From WRAV01 sp050950205 (lineage in GTDB: Bacteria; Bacillota; Clostridia; Oscillospirales; Ruminococcaceae), in the NCBI GenBank assembly GCA_050950205.1, contig JBMNHF010000010.1:124001-188000 (forward strand): a stretch of DNA of 64,000 bases, read 5' to 3'. Shown in pieces: positions 25,382-34,127 of the stretch. The notes below the pieces were generated by a model. It saw nothing but the letters and a program-made list of their open reading frames with translations, ran no database searches and was not told the origin of the DNA. Each line of letters starts with the position of its first letter. Position 1 is the first letter of the stretch. The position numbers and the translations under genes were made by a program.

Positions 25382-27457
25382 TTAGTACTTATCCTCCCCC
25401 AAGCTGATGGCAAAGGCATCGGAAGAAACGGGCTCCTCGTCGTCAGCCTCCTCCACCGAATCGTAGGCTAATTGGCCGGACTGAGTTTCTTCCCGGAGGC
25501 GGAACTTGGAAATCAGCTCCTTGAGCAGGCTGGATTGGGCCGACAACTGCTCACTGGCGGCAGCACTTTCTTCGGCGGTGGCGGCGTTGGTCTGCACCAC
25601 GGCGGAAATCTGGTCCACACCCTGGTTGATTTGGTGAATGGCATCGGCCTGTTCCCGGGAGGCTTGGGCAATCTTATCGATTAAGGCAATGGCTTCCTGG
25701 GTTTGCAGGGCGCTTTGTTCCAGAGCCTGCGCCGTGGCGTTGGCCACCGCAGTGCCGTTCTTCACCGCGGCAAGGGTTTGCTCAATCAGCTCGGTGGTGC
25801 TCTTAGCCGCATCTGCGGATTTTCCGGCGAGGTTTCTCACTTCATCGGCAACCACAGCAAAGCCTTTTCCGGCAGAACCTGCCCGGGCGGCCTCCACCGC
25901 TGCATTGAGAGCCAAAATATTGGTCTGGAAGGCAATGTCGTCGATGATTTTGATGATCTTTGAGATTTCCGAGGATTTTACGGTGATCTCGCCCATGGCG
26001 GAAACCATGTTTTGCATCTGCTCATTGCTGCTTTGCAGCTGAACACCGGCGGCCCCTGCTTTCTGGTGAGCCAAATTTGCGTTCTCGGCGTTTTGGTGTA
26101 CCTGATCGTCTACTTCGGTGATGGCGGCGGAAAGCTCCTCGATGGAGCTGGATTGTTCGGAGGCTCCCTGAGAAAGAGCCTGAGCACCGTGGGCTACCTG
26201 TTGGGCGCCGCTGTCCACCTGAAGGGCCGCCTGGTTAATTTGCTGCAGGGTAGCGTTTAAACTTTCCAGCATAGCGCCCATATTGAGCTTAAGCTTTTGG
26301 AACTCGCCGGCAAATTCCCGCTGCGGCTTTATCTTTAAATCTCCTTGGGCTACTCTTAACAGATCGTCGGCAATGTCGTTGATGTACCCCTGATAATTGA
26401 CCAGTTGATCAATGGTGCGCCCAAAGGCTTCTGCCAGTCTTCCCACTTCGTCCTTGGACTTTACCTTCAGCTCCACATTAAAGTTGCCATCGGCAATTTG
26501 CTGAGCTGCCTGTGTAACCTTTTGAATGGGTCGTGCAATGCCGACGCTGACCAGGAAGGAAATCACAGCGGCCACAACCATTACAATGACACAAAGGGCG
26601 ATAAGGGTATTGATCAAAGCATTGACCTGGGCCAGCACTTCGGAGTTTTCTACCGTGAGGGCAAGAATCCAGGCGGTGCCTTCGATGGGGGCATAGCCCA
26701 CCAATTTGCCGGCTCCACCCCAGGAGTAAGAACCGTTGCCCACCTCCCGGCGGATCATCTGCTCGGTCACAGCCCCCAGAGCCTGATAATCCGGTTCGGT
26801 TTGGGCTTTTTCCAGGATATTTTCCTTGGCCAGCACCAGCCCGGTGTCGGGATGAGCGACGATAGTTCCTTCGTTGTTAATCAAATAGGCGTAGCCGGTT
26901 TCTTTATAGGAAACCTCTCCAATCATCCGGCTAAGCTCCAGTCCGTCCTTTCTGCCGTAGAAAACACCGGTCTGCCTTCCGTTTAAAATCACCGGGGCGG
27001 AATAGATCAGCATGGGCTCGTTTTCTTCGCTGAAGAGAAGATCGGATAGAGTCAGCTCCCCATTCATGGATTTGAGGAAGTAATCGCGATTGGAAACATC
27101 GTATTTTTCCTTCTCGCTGTTTAACACTTGGGCGTTTCCCTTGGTGTCGGCCATGGCAAAATATATGTAGTTGGAACGCTGGGCCTCCACCTCGCAATAG
27201 GAAATCTTTCTGCCCATGGGAATGGATTCACTGATGATGGCGGAGTTCTGGGCAAGGGCGTCCACATAACGCAGCTCTGCATCCAGTTTGGCCGCCATGT
27301 ACTTGGCCTCCGACTGAGCCATAATTTCCAGATCATAAAGGGCGGTATCCATCAGTGTATTTTTAACAATGTTGGTGGCAACTAGCCCCAATAACACGGT
27401 TATAAGCAGGATAACCAGTGTAAACACTGTGATTAATTTTAATTTAATGGATTTCAT
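25382..27457 (-). CDS. methyl-accepting chemotaxis protein
   Basis: Transmembrane chemoreceptor of 691 residues from the ATG at 27457, which follows GGAGG; the in-frame codons further upstream have no ribosome site. It has an N-terminal membrane segment (about 10-32), an extracellular dCache-type sensor domain (about 35-280), a second membrane segment (near 285-305), a HAMP domain (IARPIQKVTQAAQQIADGNF) and a cytoplasmic signalling coil with the hairpin tip QTNILALNAAVEAARAG. There is no C-terminal NWETF-type tether. No other chemotaxis or flagellar gene is in the window. The ligand is unknown. Confidence 0.93.
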   Translation of the reverse strand: MKSIKLKLITVFTLVILLITVLLGLVATNIVKNTLMDTALYDLEIMAQSEAKYMAAKLDAELRYVDALAQNSAIISESIPMGRKISYCEVEAQRSNYIYFAMADTKGNAQVLNSEKEKYDVSNRDYFLKSMNGELTLSDLLFSEENEPMLIYSAPVILNGRQTGVFYGRKDGLELSRMIGEVSYKETGYAYLINNEGTIVAHPDTGLVLAKENILEKAQTEPDYQALGAVTEQMIRREVGNGSYSWGGAGKLVGYAPIEGTAWILALTVENSEVLAQVNALINTLIALCVIVMVVAAVISFLVSVGIARPIQKVTQAAQQIADGNFNVELKVKSKDEVGRLAEAFGRTIDQLVNYQGYINDIADDLLRVAQGDLKIKPQREFAGEFQKLKLNMGAMLESLNATLQQINQAALQVDSGAQQVAHGAQALSQGASEQSSSIEELSAAITEVDDQVHQNAENANLAHQKAGAAGVQLQSSNEQMQNMVSAMGEITVKSSEISKIIKIIDDIAFQTNILALNAAVEAARAGSAGKGFAVVADEVRNLAGKSADAAKSTTELIEQTLAAVKNGTAVANATAQALEQSALQTQEAIALIDKIAQASREQADAIHQINQGVDQISAVVQTNAATAEESAAASEQLSAQSSLLKELISKFRLREETQSGQLAYDSVEEADDEEPVSSDAFAISLGEDKY

Positions 27458-27796
27458 AAAAAGCCTCCTCCAGTTTTGAAATACGGTTCGGTCTACTTGG
27501 GGTAAAGGCAATTGCAACGAGGGAGTTTTGGCATGGATTGAGTACCATACTTTGCATTCGTATTTCTTTGATCACCTCGCCTGTTTGATTTTCCGAACAA
27601 ACTTTCTCTCAAAAATGGAAAATGTTACATTATCTTTCATTATAGACCATTATACGACAAAAAGAAATAGACAATTTTTGATAAATAAAGAATATTTTAC
27701 TATGGATGGTGCAGATGCGCTTTGCCTGACTAAAACCGTTCAGACGATAGGTTCTGGGGTAAGAGAGCGGCCCGGTGAAAGACGAACTGATCAAAA

Positions 27797-27822
27797 CAAA
27801 AAAGTGGCCCATAAGGCCACTT
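27797..27822 (-). terminator. minus-strand terminator between XRE gene and mcp
   Basis: Eight-base stem AAGTGGCC (27802-27809) with its complement at 27815-27822, 5-base loop. On the minus strand it is followed by TTTTTTGTTTTG. It is 180 bases past the XRE gene stop, which leaves room for an untranslated transcript between them. Confidence 0.8.
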
Positions 27823-28000
27823 CAAAAAGAAATGTGGGGCAGACAGAATCTTCCCCTGTACGATATAGTTTCCGGATTAATACAGATCGGAGCACCATTC
27901 GCCGTAATGCTTGTTATGGCATTTTTGGTTGGTCTGCAAAATCCCCCATCTCCCGTGGGTTCAGGGTTGTGCCGCGGCATTTGGTGTGGTAAACTGTATG
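27823..28000 (-). ncRNA. candidate structured RNA
   Basis: Read on the minus strand, this segment ends in the hairpin at 27802-27822 and contains nested pairings: CAGA with TCTG, ACCA with TGGT, and the hairpin AATGC/GCATT around 27905-27925. No protein-coding frame looks convincing. It could be a long 3' untranslated region or a small RNA. I considered 6S RNA and could not establish it. Low confidence. Confidence 0.25.
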
Positions 28001-28002
28001 TA

Positions 28003-28689
28003 TTACTTGGGCTCCAGACGCTTTTCCGCATTCTGGATGAGGTTGAGAAGACTGGACGACCAAAGGGGATATTCCTCGTTCAGGCTTTGGGTGGAAAGGG
28101 CCAGCAGCTCCGGCTTTGCCACCGGGTCATGGCCGGGCTGAGGTTTGGCGGTTGCAATGGCTTGGGCGTTGGCCTCGCACATTTGCATGGCGGCGTCGGC
28201 GTAGCGCAGGGCCACCGGCAGCGGCAAACTGAACATAGCCTCCTGGTTTTTGGGGTTGACGGCATACACCAGCCGGAACATCCGATAAACAGCCAGCATC
28301 AAAAAGGCGGAAACCTCGCCCACCAGAGATTTGCTTTCGGCTTTGCCCAGCAAACCATACAAGACGTTGAGGGAGTTGGCAATCAGCTTTTTGCTTAGGG
28401 TGGGCAGCAGGGGCATTCTGTTTTCTCCTCCCCCTGCATCGGCTTCGGGGATATCCTCCACCGTCAAGGTGGCGCCGCGGCGATCGGGAGAGCGCCCCAA
28501 AAGATAATCGCAGGAAACACCGTAGTAATCGGCACAGCGCACCAAAAAGTCCAGCCCGCACTCCCGGATTCCCTTTTCGTAGTGGGAAAGAAGTGCCTGC
28601 GAGATGCCAAGGTCGGCGGCAACACTTTTTTGGCTGATTCCTTTTTCTTTTCGCAGCAAGGTCAGTATCCGCGGAAAGTCGTTATTCAT
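28003..28689 (-). CDS. XRE-family transcriptional regulator
   Basis: A 228-residue DNA-binding protein. The N-terminal helix-turn-helix (about residues 7-60) reads LLRKEKGISQKSVAADLGIS then LLSHYEKGIRECGLDFLVRCADYYGVSCDYLLGRS, a typical XRE/cro fold. The remaining 150 residues are mainly helical, with no domain I recognise and no membrane segment. The ATG at 28689 is divergent from the phosphatase-like gene at 28817, so regulation across the 127-base gap is possible. Target unknown. Confidence 0.88.
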   Translation of the reverse strand: MNNDFPRILTLLRKEKGISQKSVAADLGISQALLSHYEKGIRECGLDFLVRCADYYGVSCDYLLGRSPDRRGATLTVEDIPEADAGGGENRMPLLPTLSKKLIANSLNVLYGLLGKAESKSLVGEVSAFLMLAVYRMFRLVYAVNPKNQEAMFSLPLPVALRYADAAMQMCEANAQAIATAKPQPGHDPVAKPELLALSTQSLNEEYPLWSSSLLNLIQNAEKRLEPK

Positions 28690-28816
28690 CCCTAATCCCC
28701 CCGACTGGACTTTGTTACATACTGTATATTATAAGATACCAAAAACAGTTTGTAAATAACATATTGCGAGCTGGTGCGACAATTTTTGAGTATATTTCGG
28801 AAAGAGAGGTTATTTT

Positions 28817-29476
28817 ATGATTACCTACAAAATTCACCTGATTCGAACTGGTAGCACCTCGGCGAATCCTTGGAAGCGCTATGTGGGTCAGAGCGATATT
28901 CCTCTCTGTGATAAAGGGCGGGAGGGTTTGAAGCAGCTTCGGGAGGAATTTACCTACCCTTCGGTGGAGGCCGTGTACTCCAGCCCTCTTAGCCGCTGCA
29001 TCGAGACAGCGGATATTCTCTATCCCGGCTACCCGCCCATTGTGATAGAAGACCTGAAGGATATGAACTTAGGCGCCTTTGAAGGTAAAACCTTTGACGA
29101 GCTGCGGGGAGAGGAGGCCTTTTCCCGCTGGCTGGCCGACTCCTTTAAAAACACCCCTCCCGGTGGAGAAAAGACCGAGGACTTTACCGCCCGTGTGGTG
29201 AAGGCCTTTAACGGCGTTCTCCGCCATATGATGGAGCAAAAAACCCAGTCGGCAGCCATCATCACCCACGGCGGGGTGGTGATGTCCCTGATGGCGGCCA
29301 TTGCCCTGCCCCAGCTTCCCCTGCACCAGTGGGCGGCCAACAACGGCTGCGGCTACACCTTGCTGACCAGCGCCCAGATGTGGATGCGGGACCGCTGCGC
29401 CGAAGTCTTTTCCTTCATCCCGGATCAGAGCATCGAGGATGATATGGATACCTACGGGTTTTATTTTAACGAATAA
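28817..29476 (+). CDS. histidine-phosphatase-superfamily protein with RTG in place of RHG
   Basis: A 219-residue member of the phosphoglycerate-mutase-like superfamily by fold: SSPLSRCIETADIL (second Arg motif), EDLKDMNLGAFEGKTFDEL (acid region) and THGGVVMSL (second His) are all present. The N-terminal catalytic motif, which is RHG in the family, reads LIRTGST (ACT codon, residue about 11). The phospho-accepting His is therefore a Thr, so classical phosphatase activity is not expected. ATG at 28817 follows GAGAGG. It lies 90 bases before a corrinoid adenosyltransferase, a setting in which CobC-type phosphatases occur, but I do not assign that function. Confidence 0.85.
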   Translation: MITYKIHLIRTGSTSANPWKRYVGQSDIPLCDKGREGLKQLREEFTYPSVEAVYSSPLSRCIETADILYPGYPPIVIEDLKDMNLGAFEGKTFDELRGEEAFSRWLADSFKNTPPGGEKTEDFTARVVKAFNGVLRHMMEQKTQSAAIITHGGVVMSLMAAIALPQLPLHQWAANNGCGYTLLTSAQMWMRDRCAEVFSFIPDQSIEDDMDTYGFYFNE

Positions 29477-29566
29477 GCTGCCCCGGGGTTTGCATCTTTT
29501 ATGGGTTCCCATACTATAATATGAAGGGGTTGTCCTTGTTAGAACCCCCATGGGAGGATCCTGGCG

Positions 29567-30088
29567 ATGACCGGACTCATTCACCTTTATGTAGGAGACG
29601 GAAAAGGAAAGACAACAGCAGCGGTGGGTCTTGGGCTGCGGGCTTTGGGCTGCGGCAAGAAGGTGCTGTTTGGGCAATTTTTAAAGGGAAGACCCACCGG
29701 GGAAATTGCTCCTCTGGCCAACCAGGGCGCAACGGTTCTGCGGGCCAAATCGGGGGAAAAGTTTGTTTTTCAGATGAGCGGTGAGGAAAAAGAAGAAGCC
29801 CTTCGCCTTCACACCCAAGCGTTAGAGGAAATAAAGCGGGAAATCCGCACCCAGCCCTATGACCTGGTGATTTTGGACGAGGTGGTGGATGCCGTCAACT
29901 GCGGGGTAATCCCCTTGGAAATGCTGACCGCACTGCTGGACGACAAGCCGAATGGGGTGGAAGTGGTGCTCACCGGTCGCAATCCCCCTGCAGAACTTGT
30001 GGAGCGCAGCCATTACCACACAGAGTTTGTCTGCCGCAAACACCCTTACCATAAGGGGGTTCCCGCCCGAAAGGGCATCGAATATTAA
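29567..30088 (+). CDS. cobO: cob(I)yrinic acid a,c-diamide adenosyltransferase
   Basis: Transfers the adenosyl group of ATP to cobalt of corrinoids (CobO/BtuR/CobA type). The 173 residues begin with the nucleotide-binding P-loop GDGKGKTTAAVGLGLRALG and continue with VLFGQFLKG and the Walker B-like DLVILDEV, then VVLTGRNPP, all family markers. The ATG follows GGGAGG at nine bases. No other cobalamin-synthesis gene is nearby, so salvage of imported corrinoids is plausible. Confidence 0.9.
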   Translation: MTGLIHLYVGDGKGKTTAAVGLGLRALGCGKKVLFGQFLKGRPTGEIAPLANQGATVLRAKSGEKFVFQMSGEEKEEALRLHTQALEEIKREIRTQPYDLVILDEVVDAVNCGVIPLEMLTALLDDKPNGVEVVLTGRNPPAELVERSHYHTEFVCRKHPYHKGVPARKGIEY

Positions 30089-30167
30089 GCTCTTTTGAAA
30101 AAAGGCCCGGAACCCTTGCCCCATCACAGCTTGCGGTTTGACTGCTAAAAAGGAGACAGAAAAGAGT

Positions 30168-31055
30168 ATGTCCTTATTTTCCGCTTTTAAGAGAAACGCC
30201 AAACTGGCCCTGAAAGGGCAGTGGAGAGCCGCTATTGGGACTTTTCTTGTGGTGGTAGGCGTGCAAGGCCTGCTGGCCGGTTTGGAACACAAAGCCCTTC
30301 AGATTTTTGTGGTCAAGCCCTTTCTGCAAAACCCCACCATGGAGCCCCAAACCTTTGATCTGGCCCAGCTTACCCGGGAGCTTCTCATCGGCAGCCAGGG
30401 GGAGATGATCATTTCCTCTGTATTTTTGCTGCTGTCGCTGTTGCTGCTCTCCCCCCTGCAGTTGGGACTCACCCGCTGGTACTACACCCTGATTCGGGGA
30501 AACGGCGCTCCCTTTAGCGAAGTCTTTTATTTTTTCGAGAACTTGGGGCGCTTTTGGCGGGCGGTATGGCATACCGTCCAGCTGGGGCTGCGCAGCTTTT
30601 TGTGGAGCCTTGTGTTCTTTTTACTGCCCGGCGGAGTGGCGGGGGTCAGCCTGTGGTTTTTAAGCACCGAGGGAATTTCTCCCCAAACCCGGTCGGCGGC
30701 CAGTGTGGGAGTGGTGCTGGCCTGCGGGCTGTTGTTTTTGGGGATTGCCCTCTTTCTCATCTTCATCAATCGCTATGCCCTTGTCCCTTACCTGCTCTGT
30801 GAATCGGATTCCATCACCGTGGCGGAAGCCTTTCAAACCTCCGTTCGCTACACCAAACACCATCGGGTGCTGCTGCTGCTCTTTTCCCTTTCCTTTATCG
30901 GATGGTATCTGCTGGTTCCCTTTACCATGTTTTTGCTGCTGCTGTTTGTGGTGCCCTACCACAATGCAGCCACCATGCTGCTCTCCCGTTATCTGGTGGA
31001 AAAGAACCGCCTGAGCGAGCCGGACGCCACCCAGGAATGGCATCCCATCCGGTGA
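30168..31055 (+). CDS. DUF975-family membrane protein
   Basis: A 295-residue integral membrane protein with about six hydrophobic segments (near residues 20-40, 85-105, 135-160, 185-210, 235-265). The pattern of AKLALKGQW near the N-terminus, NRYALVPYLL before the last helices and a short cytoplasmic tail fits the DUF975 family of unknown function, common in Clostridia. ATG at 30168 follows AAGGAG at a long spacing of about 12 bases; a TTG ten codons upstream is less likely. It follows cobO by 79 bases and ends before a terminator. Confidence 0.75.
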   Translation: MSLFSAFKRNAKLALKGQWRAAIGTFLVVVGVQGLLAGLEHKALQIFVVKPFLQNPTMEPQTFDLAQLTRELLIGSQGEMIISSVFLLLSLLLLSPLQLGLTRWYYTLIRGNGAPFSEVFYFFENLGRFWRAVWHTVQLGLRSFLWSLVFFLLPGGVAGVSLWFLSTEGISPQTRSAASVGVVLACGLLFLGIALFLIFINRYALVPYLLCESDSITVAEAFQTSVRYTKHHRVLLLLFSLSFIGWYLLVPFTMFLLLLFVVPYHNAATMLLSRYLVEKNRLSEPDATQEWHPIR

Positions 31056-31085
31056 GGAAGTTTTTGCAGCTTGCACTTTCAACCT

Positions 31086-31120
31086 AAAAGCCCAACCCTG
31101 TGGAAAGGGCCGGGCTTTTT
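31086..31120 (+). terminator. terminator after the DUF975 gene
   Basis: AAAAGCCC (from 31086) pairs with GGGCTTTT (ending near 31119), with inner CCCT/AGGG pairs and a 2-base internal mismatch. It lies between convergent genes and may stop both. Confidence 0.8.
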
Positions 31121-31159
31121 ACTTTACCATGCTTTTCGCTGCAGGTGTTCCCCTTGGCA

Positions 31160-31531
31160 TCAATCTTCTTTGCCTTTGGGCTTAAAGGCCACCGCCATCA
31201 AAAAACCGAAGAAGATGGCGGCAGCGACCCCTGCTGCCGAGTTGCTAAGGCCGCCGGTCAGGGCGCCAAAAATGCCTTTTTCCGCCACGGCGTCCTTGGT
31301 GCCTTTGGCAATGGTGCTGCCCCAACCGGTGAGGGGAATGCTGGCTCCTCCGCCGGCCCAATCAATGAGAGGCTGGTATACCCCCAGCCCCCCCAGCACC
31401 ACACCGATCACCACATAGAGCACCAAAATGCGGGCAGGGGTGAGCTTGGTGTAATCGATGAGCACTTGACCAATGGCGCAGATAACGCCACCGATCAGAA
31501 AAGCCTTGGCATATTCCCAAAACAGTTCCAT
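31160..31531 (-). CDS. spoVAE: stage V sporulation protein AE (SpoVAEb type)
   Basis: A 123-residue, four-helix membrane protein of the SpoVA dipicolinic-acid channel, made in the forespore. Family features include GGVICAIGQVLIDYTKLTPARILV near the N-terminus and GGLSNSAAGVAAAIFFGFL near the end. Its ATG shares one base with the spoVAD stop (TAATG), so the genes are coupled. Only spoVAC, D and Eb are present; spoVAA/AB/AF are not in this window. Confidence 0.93.
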   Translation of the reverse strand: MELFWEYAKAFLIGGVICAIGQVLIDYTKLTPARILVLYVVIGVVLGGLGVYQPLIDWAGGGASIPLTGWGSTIAKGTKDAVAEKGIFGALTGGLSNSAAGVAAAIFFGFLMAVAFKPKGKED

Positions 31532-32571
31532 TACGCGTTCCCTCCCTGCTGTTTGGGGTTTGGGGTGGAAGAGAGGTGGAGCAGGTGGGCAATGCCGGGA
31601 ATGTTCTGCCCCTGCTGCACACTGATGGGGGACATCAAAGCTCCGGTGGCCACAAACAGCATATCCTTAATCTTCCCTTCCTTGATGGCGGGAATGATAT
31701 AGGAGCAGAGCACCGACGCTGCGCATCCGCAGCCCGAACCTCCCGCGTGGACATCCTGGGTGTTCTGGTCGTAAAGGATGAGCCCGCAGTCGGCATGCTT
31801 CTTTTTAATGTCGTAGCCCTCCCGCTGCAACAGCTGAATCAAAAGATCGGAGCCCACCTGGGCCAAATCTCCGGTAAGGATTAAGTCGTAGTTGTCGGGG
31901 CCGGTGAGGGTGTCCTGAAAATATCGCTTGATGGTGGTGGAAGCGGCGGGAGCCATGGCCGCTCCCATGTTGTTTAGGTCCTTGATGTCCTTGTCCTCAA
32001 TGCATCCCACCGTCACCGCTTTGACATAGGGGGGCTGACTGCTTTCCGCCACAATGCAGGCTCCCGCAGCGGTGGCGGTCCACTGGGAGGTGGGCGTTCG
32101 CTGTCCGCCGTATTCCAGAGGAAAGCGGAACTGCCGCTCGGCCGAGCAAAAGTGAGAGGAGGTAATGGCCATCACTTTTTTGGCCAACCCTCCTTCGATT
32201 AACATAGAGGATAAAATCAGGCTTTCCGCCATGGTGGAACAGGCTCCGTACAGACCCAAAAAGGGAATGCCCAGCTCCCGCAGGCCATAGTGGCTGGCCA
32301 CCAGCTGGTTGAGCAGATCTCCCGCGAACAGAAACTGAATATCCCCGGGAGAAAGAGAGCACTTATCCAAAACCTTTTGGGCAGCCTGACGCTGCATTTC
32401 ACTTTCGGCAAGCTCCCAGCTTTTTTGTCCGAACAGAGCATCGTTGTTTACAATATCGAACATTTTGCCAATGGGGCCCTCTGCTTCTTTTTTTCCTCCA
32501 ATGGCGGCGCTGCCGATGATGCTGGGGCTTTGATCCAGCCTCAGGGTGTACTTTCCAATGTTGGTAGCCAT
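31531..32571 (-). CDS. spoVAD: stage V sporulation protein AD
   Basis: Dipicolinic-acid-binding subunit of the SpoVA complex, 346 residues with a thiolase-like fold. Visible markers are the N-terminal SIIGSAAIGGKKEAEGPIG, ACSTMAESLILSSMLI with the thiolase-type Cys, ITSSHFCSAERQFRFPLEYGGQ and the C-terminal GSGCGCAASV. ATG at 32571 follows GAGGGG at six bases. It is 12 bases downstream of spoVAC. Confidence 0.96.
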   Translation of the reverse strand: MATNIGKYTLRLDQSPSIIGSAAIGGKKEAEGPIGKMFDIVNNDALFGQKSWELAESEMQRQAAQKVLDKCSLSPGDIQFLFAGDLLNQLVASHYGLRELGIPFLGLYGACSTMAESLILSSMLIEGGLAKKVMAITSSHFCSAERQFRFPLEYGGQRTPTSQWTATAAGACIVAESSQPPYVKAVTVGCIEDKDIKDLNNMGAAMAPAASTTIKRYFQDTLTGPDNYDLILTGDLAQVGSDLLIQLLQREGYDIKKKHADCGLILYDQNTQDVHAGGSGCGCAASVLCSYIIPAIKEGKIKDMLFVATGALMSPISVQQGQNIPGIAHLLHLSSTPNPKQQGGNA

Positions 32572-32583
32572 CCAAATCCCCTC

Positions 32584-33030
32584 CTAATACAACTGAAAAA
32601 GGTAGAGGATGATACCGTACACCACCCCGGTTGCGATTCCGTACACAATAACGGGGCCCGCAATGATAAACATCTTGGCCCCCAGCCCCATAACATAACC
32701 CTCGCTTTTAAATTCCAGAGCGGGAGCGGTGATGGCGTTTGCAAATCCTGTAATGGGTACCAAGGTGCCTGCACCGCCCCATTTGGCCAGCTTGTCGTAG
32801 ATATTCAGCCCGGTAAACAAAGCCGACAAAAACACCAAGGTGACGGATGCGGCGGGAAAGGCGGTTTCTTCGGGAACCCCCATGCGAATAAAGAGCTTAA
32901 TCAGGGCGTGGCCTAAGGTGCAGATAGCCCCTCCCACCAGAAAAGCCAAGGAAATGTTTTGTCCGCTTTTAGAAGGTGGAGAGGCCTTTTTTACCATCTG
33001 GTCGTAAGATCGGTTGGTTACAGTCTCCAT
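32584..33030 (-). CDS. spoVAC: stage V sporulation protein AC
   Basis: A 148-residue membrane protein of the SpoVA channel; the B. subtilis protein acts as a mechanosensitive channel. It has VGGAICTLGHALIKLFIRMG and a final cluster of helices GPVIVYGIATGVVYGIILYL. I prefer the ATG at 33030, after AAGGAGG at about 11 bases; an in-frame ATG at 33069 with weaker GGTGG would add 13 residues not usual for the family. Confidence 0.9.
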   Translation of the reverse strand: METVTNRSYDQMVKKASPPSKSGQNISLAFLVGGAICTLGHALIKLFIRMGVPEETAFPAASVTLVFLSALFTGLNIYDKLAKWGGAGTLVPITGFANAITAPALEFKSEGYVMGLGAKMFIIAGPVIVYGIATGVVYGIILYLFQLY

Positions 33031-33374
33031 TCCCAACAAAGCCTCCTTACAAAAAGTGTATATGGTCATTTTTCCACCAAATTTAACTTAATATGTACGC
33101 AGGAAGAATCTGAAAACGTCTTTTCCCGGCAGGATGACCGTTTTTTTGATTATTTGGTCCAAATAATGTTCATATTAACCATATTCGTGCAAATATTTTC
33201 TTACAATTATAGAAAATTAAACAGGGTCTGTTCTTTTTGGGAATTTTGTGTTACACTTATAAGGTGGATTTTTATCATGAAAAGCTGTCTGCATAGAGCA
33301 ATCCACAAGGGCGGGCTTAGCATTTGTGCGGCCGCAGCCATATGGAACACAGGAAAGGAAGGACTATTTTACCG
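33031..33374. other. intergenic region between spoVAC and the MinD-like gene
   Basis: 344 bases with divergent genes on each side. No third gene is evident. On the minus strand a CATATTA box (about 33087-33093) could be a forespore sigma-G -10, but I found no fitting -35. On the plus strand TATAAG near 33258 may belong to the MinD-like gene promoter. Neither call is firm. Confidence 0.4.
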
Positions 33375-34085
33375 GTGAAATCAATTGCAATGTGTTCGGG
33401 TAAGGGAGGAACCGGAAAGTCCTGCGTAGCTACTTATATTGCAGAGGCTCTGGCCAGGGACGGGCGAAAAACCCTGCTGATGGAACTGGGGGAAAACTTC
33501 CGCTCTCTGGATCTGATTTTGGGGGTATCCGCCACTGCTTTTGGGGTGGGGGATGTGCTGTCCGGACTTTGTGAGGCAGAAGAAGCTATTTCCCCTGTTG
33601 ATCGCACTCCCGGGCTGTTTTTAATGCCACCCGGTGAAGAAGTCCCTTTAAAAAGCGAGGATATTGCAGAGCTGCTGCGCAAACTGGAACCGGAGTATGA
33701 TTTTATTCTGGTGGACGGCGCCCACTACTCAACCCTTCCCGCCAAGGCTGTTGATTTGTTTTTGATGGTAACCACCCCCGATTCTCTTGGGGTACGGGCC
33801 TGCGCCGAGATTTCCCGGCGGCTGTATGCACAGGGCGCAAAGGAAATCCGCCTTATCATCAACGATGTGCCCGCTCGGGTGCCACCCATTGAAGGCGCCG
33901 GCGATTTTGACGATGTTATTGACATCATCGGCGCTCAGTTGCTGGGGGTCATTCCCCAAAGTCCCAAGCTGAGGTACTGTGCCAACAGCGGTATGCCTTT
34001 GGATGACTATTCTCTGACCCTAAAGGTGTTCGAACATATTGCGGCAAGGCTGATGGGCCGTCGAGCGCCGCTTTTGGTTCGCTGA
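33375..34085 (+). CDS. MinD/ParA-family ATPase
   Basis: A 236-residue P-loop ATPase starting GTG AAA TCA (VKSIAMCSGKGGTGKS), with the deviant Walker A KGGTGKS at residues 9-15. The segment LMELGENFRSLDLILGV matches the MinD switch I region but lacks its usual Asp pair (ID.D). FILVDGAHY is the Walker B region. The C-terminus, ARLMGRRAPLLVR, is only weakly like the amphipathic MinD tail. In Clostridia minD is typically followed by minE, rodA and mgsA; here mgsA follows directly and minC, minE and rodA are absent. The start is uncertain. Confidence 0.78.
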   Translation: MKSIAMCSGKGGTGKSCVATYIAEALARDGRKTLLMELGENFRSLDLILGVSATAFGVGDVLSGLCEAEEAISPVDRTPGLFLMPPGEEVPLKSEDIAELLRKLEPEYDFILVDGAHYSTLPAKAVDLFLMVTTPDSLGVRACAEISRRLYAQGAKEIRLIINDVPARVPPIEGAGDFDDVIDIIGAQLLGVIPQSPKLRYCANSGMPLDDYSLTLKVFEHIAARLMGRRAPLLVR

Positions 34086-34127
34086 CACATACTAGCCATA
34101 TATCTACAAAGAAATGAGGTATCACCC

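Larger units (their letters stand above)
27458..28002. other. intergenic region between mcp and the XRE gene
   Basis: 545 bases without a convincing gene. It holds a minus-strand terminator hairpin at 27797-27822, AT-rich sequence around 27620-27700 with two overlapping minus-strand TATAAT-like boxes that probably include the mcp promoter, and a stretch at about 27830-27995 with nested inverted repeats listed as a candidate structured RNA. Confidence 0.6.

Noticed and set aside
27458..27590. Short minus-strand ORF (about 38 codons) overlapping the chemoreceptor start
   Set aside because: Its only candidate ribosome site (GAGGTG) is about 15 bases from the ATG, and the peptide has no regulatory features.
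33335..33355. CATATGGAACA, half of a parS-like site
   Set aside because: The left arm does not match (GCAGCC in place of TGTTYC), so it is not a palindrome.
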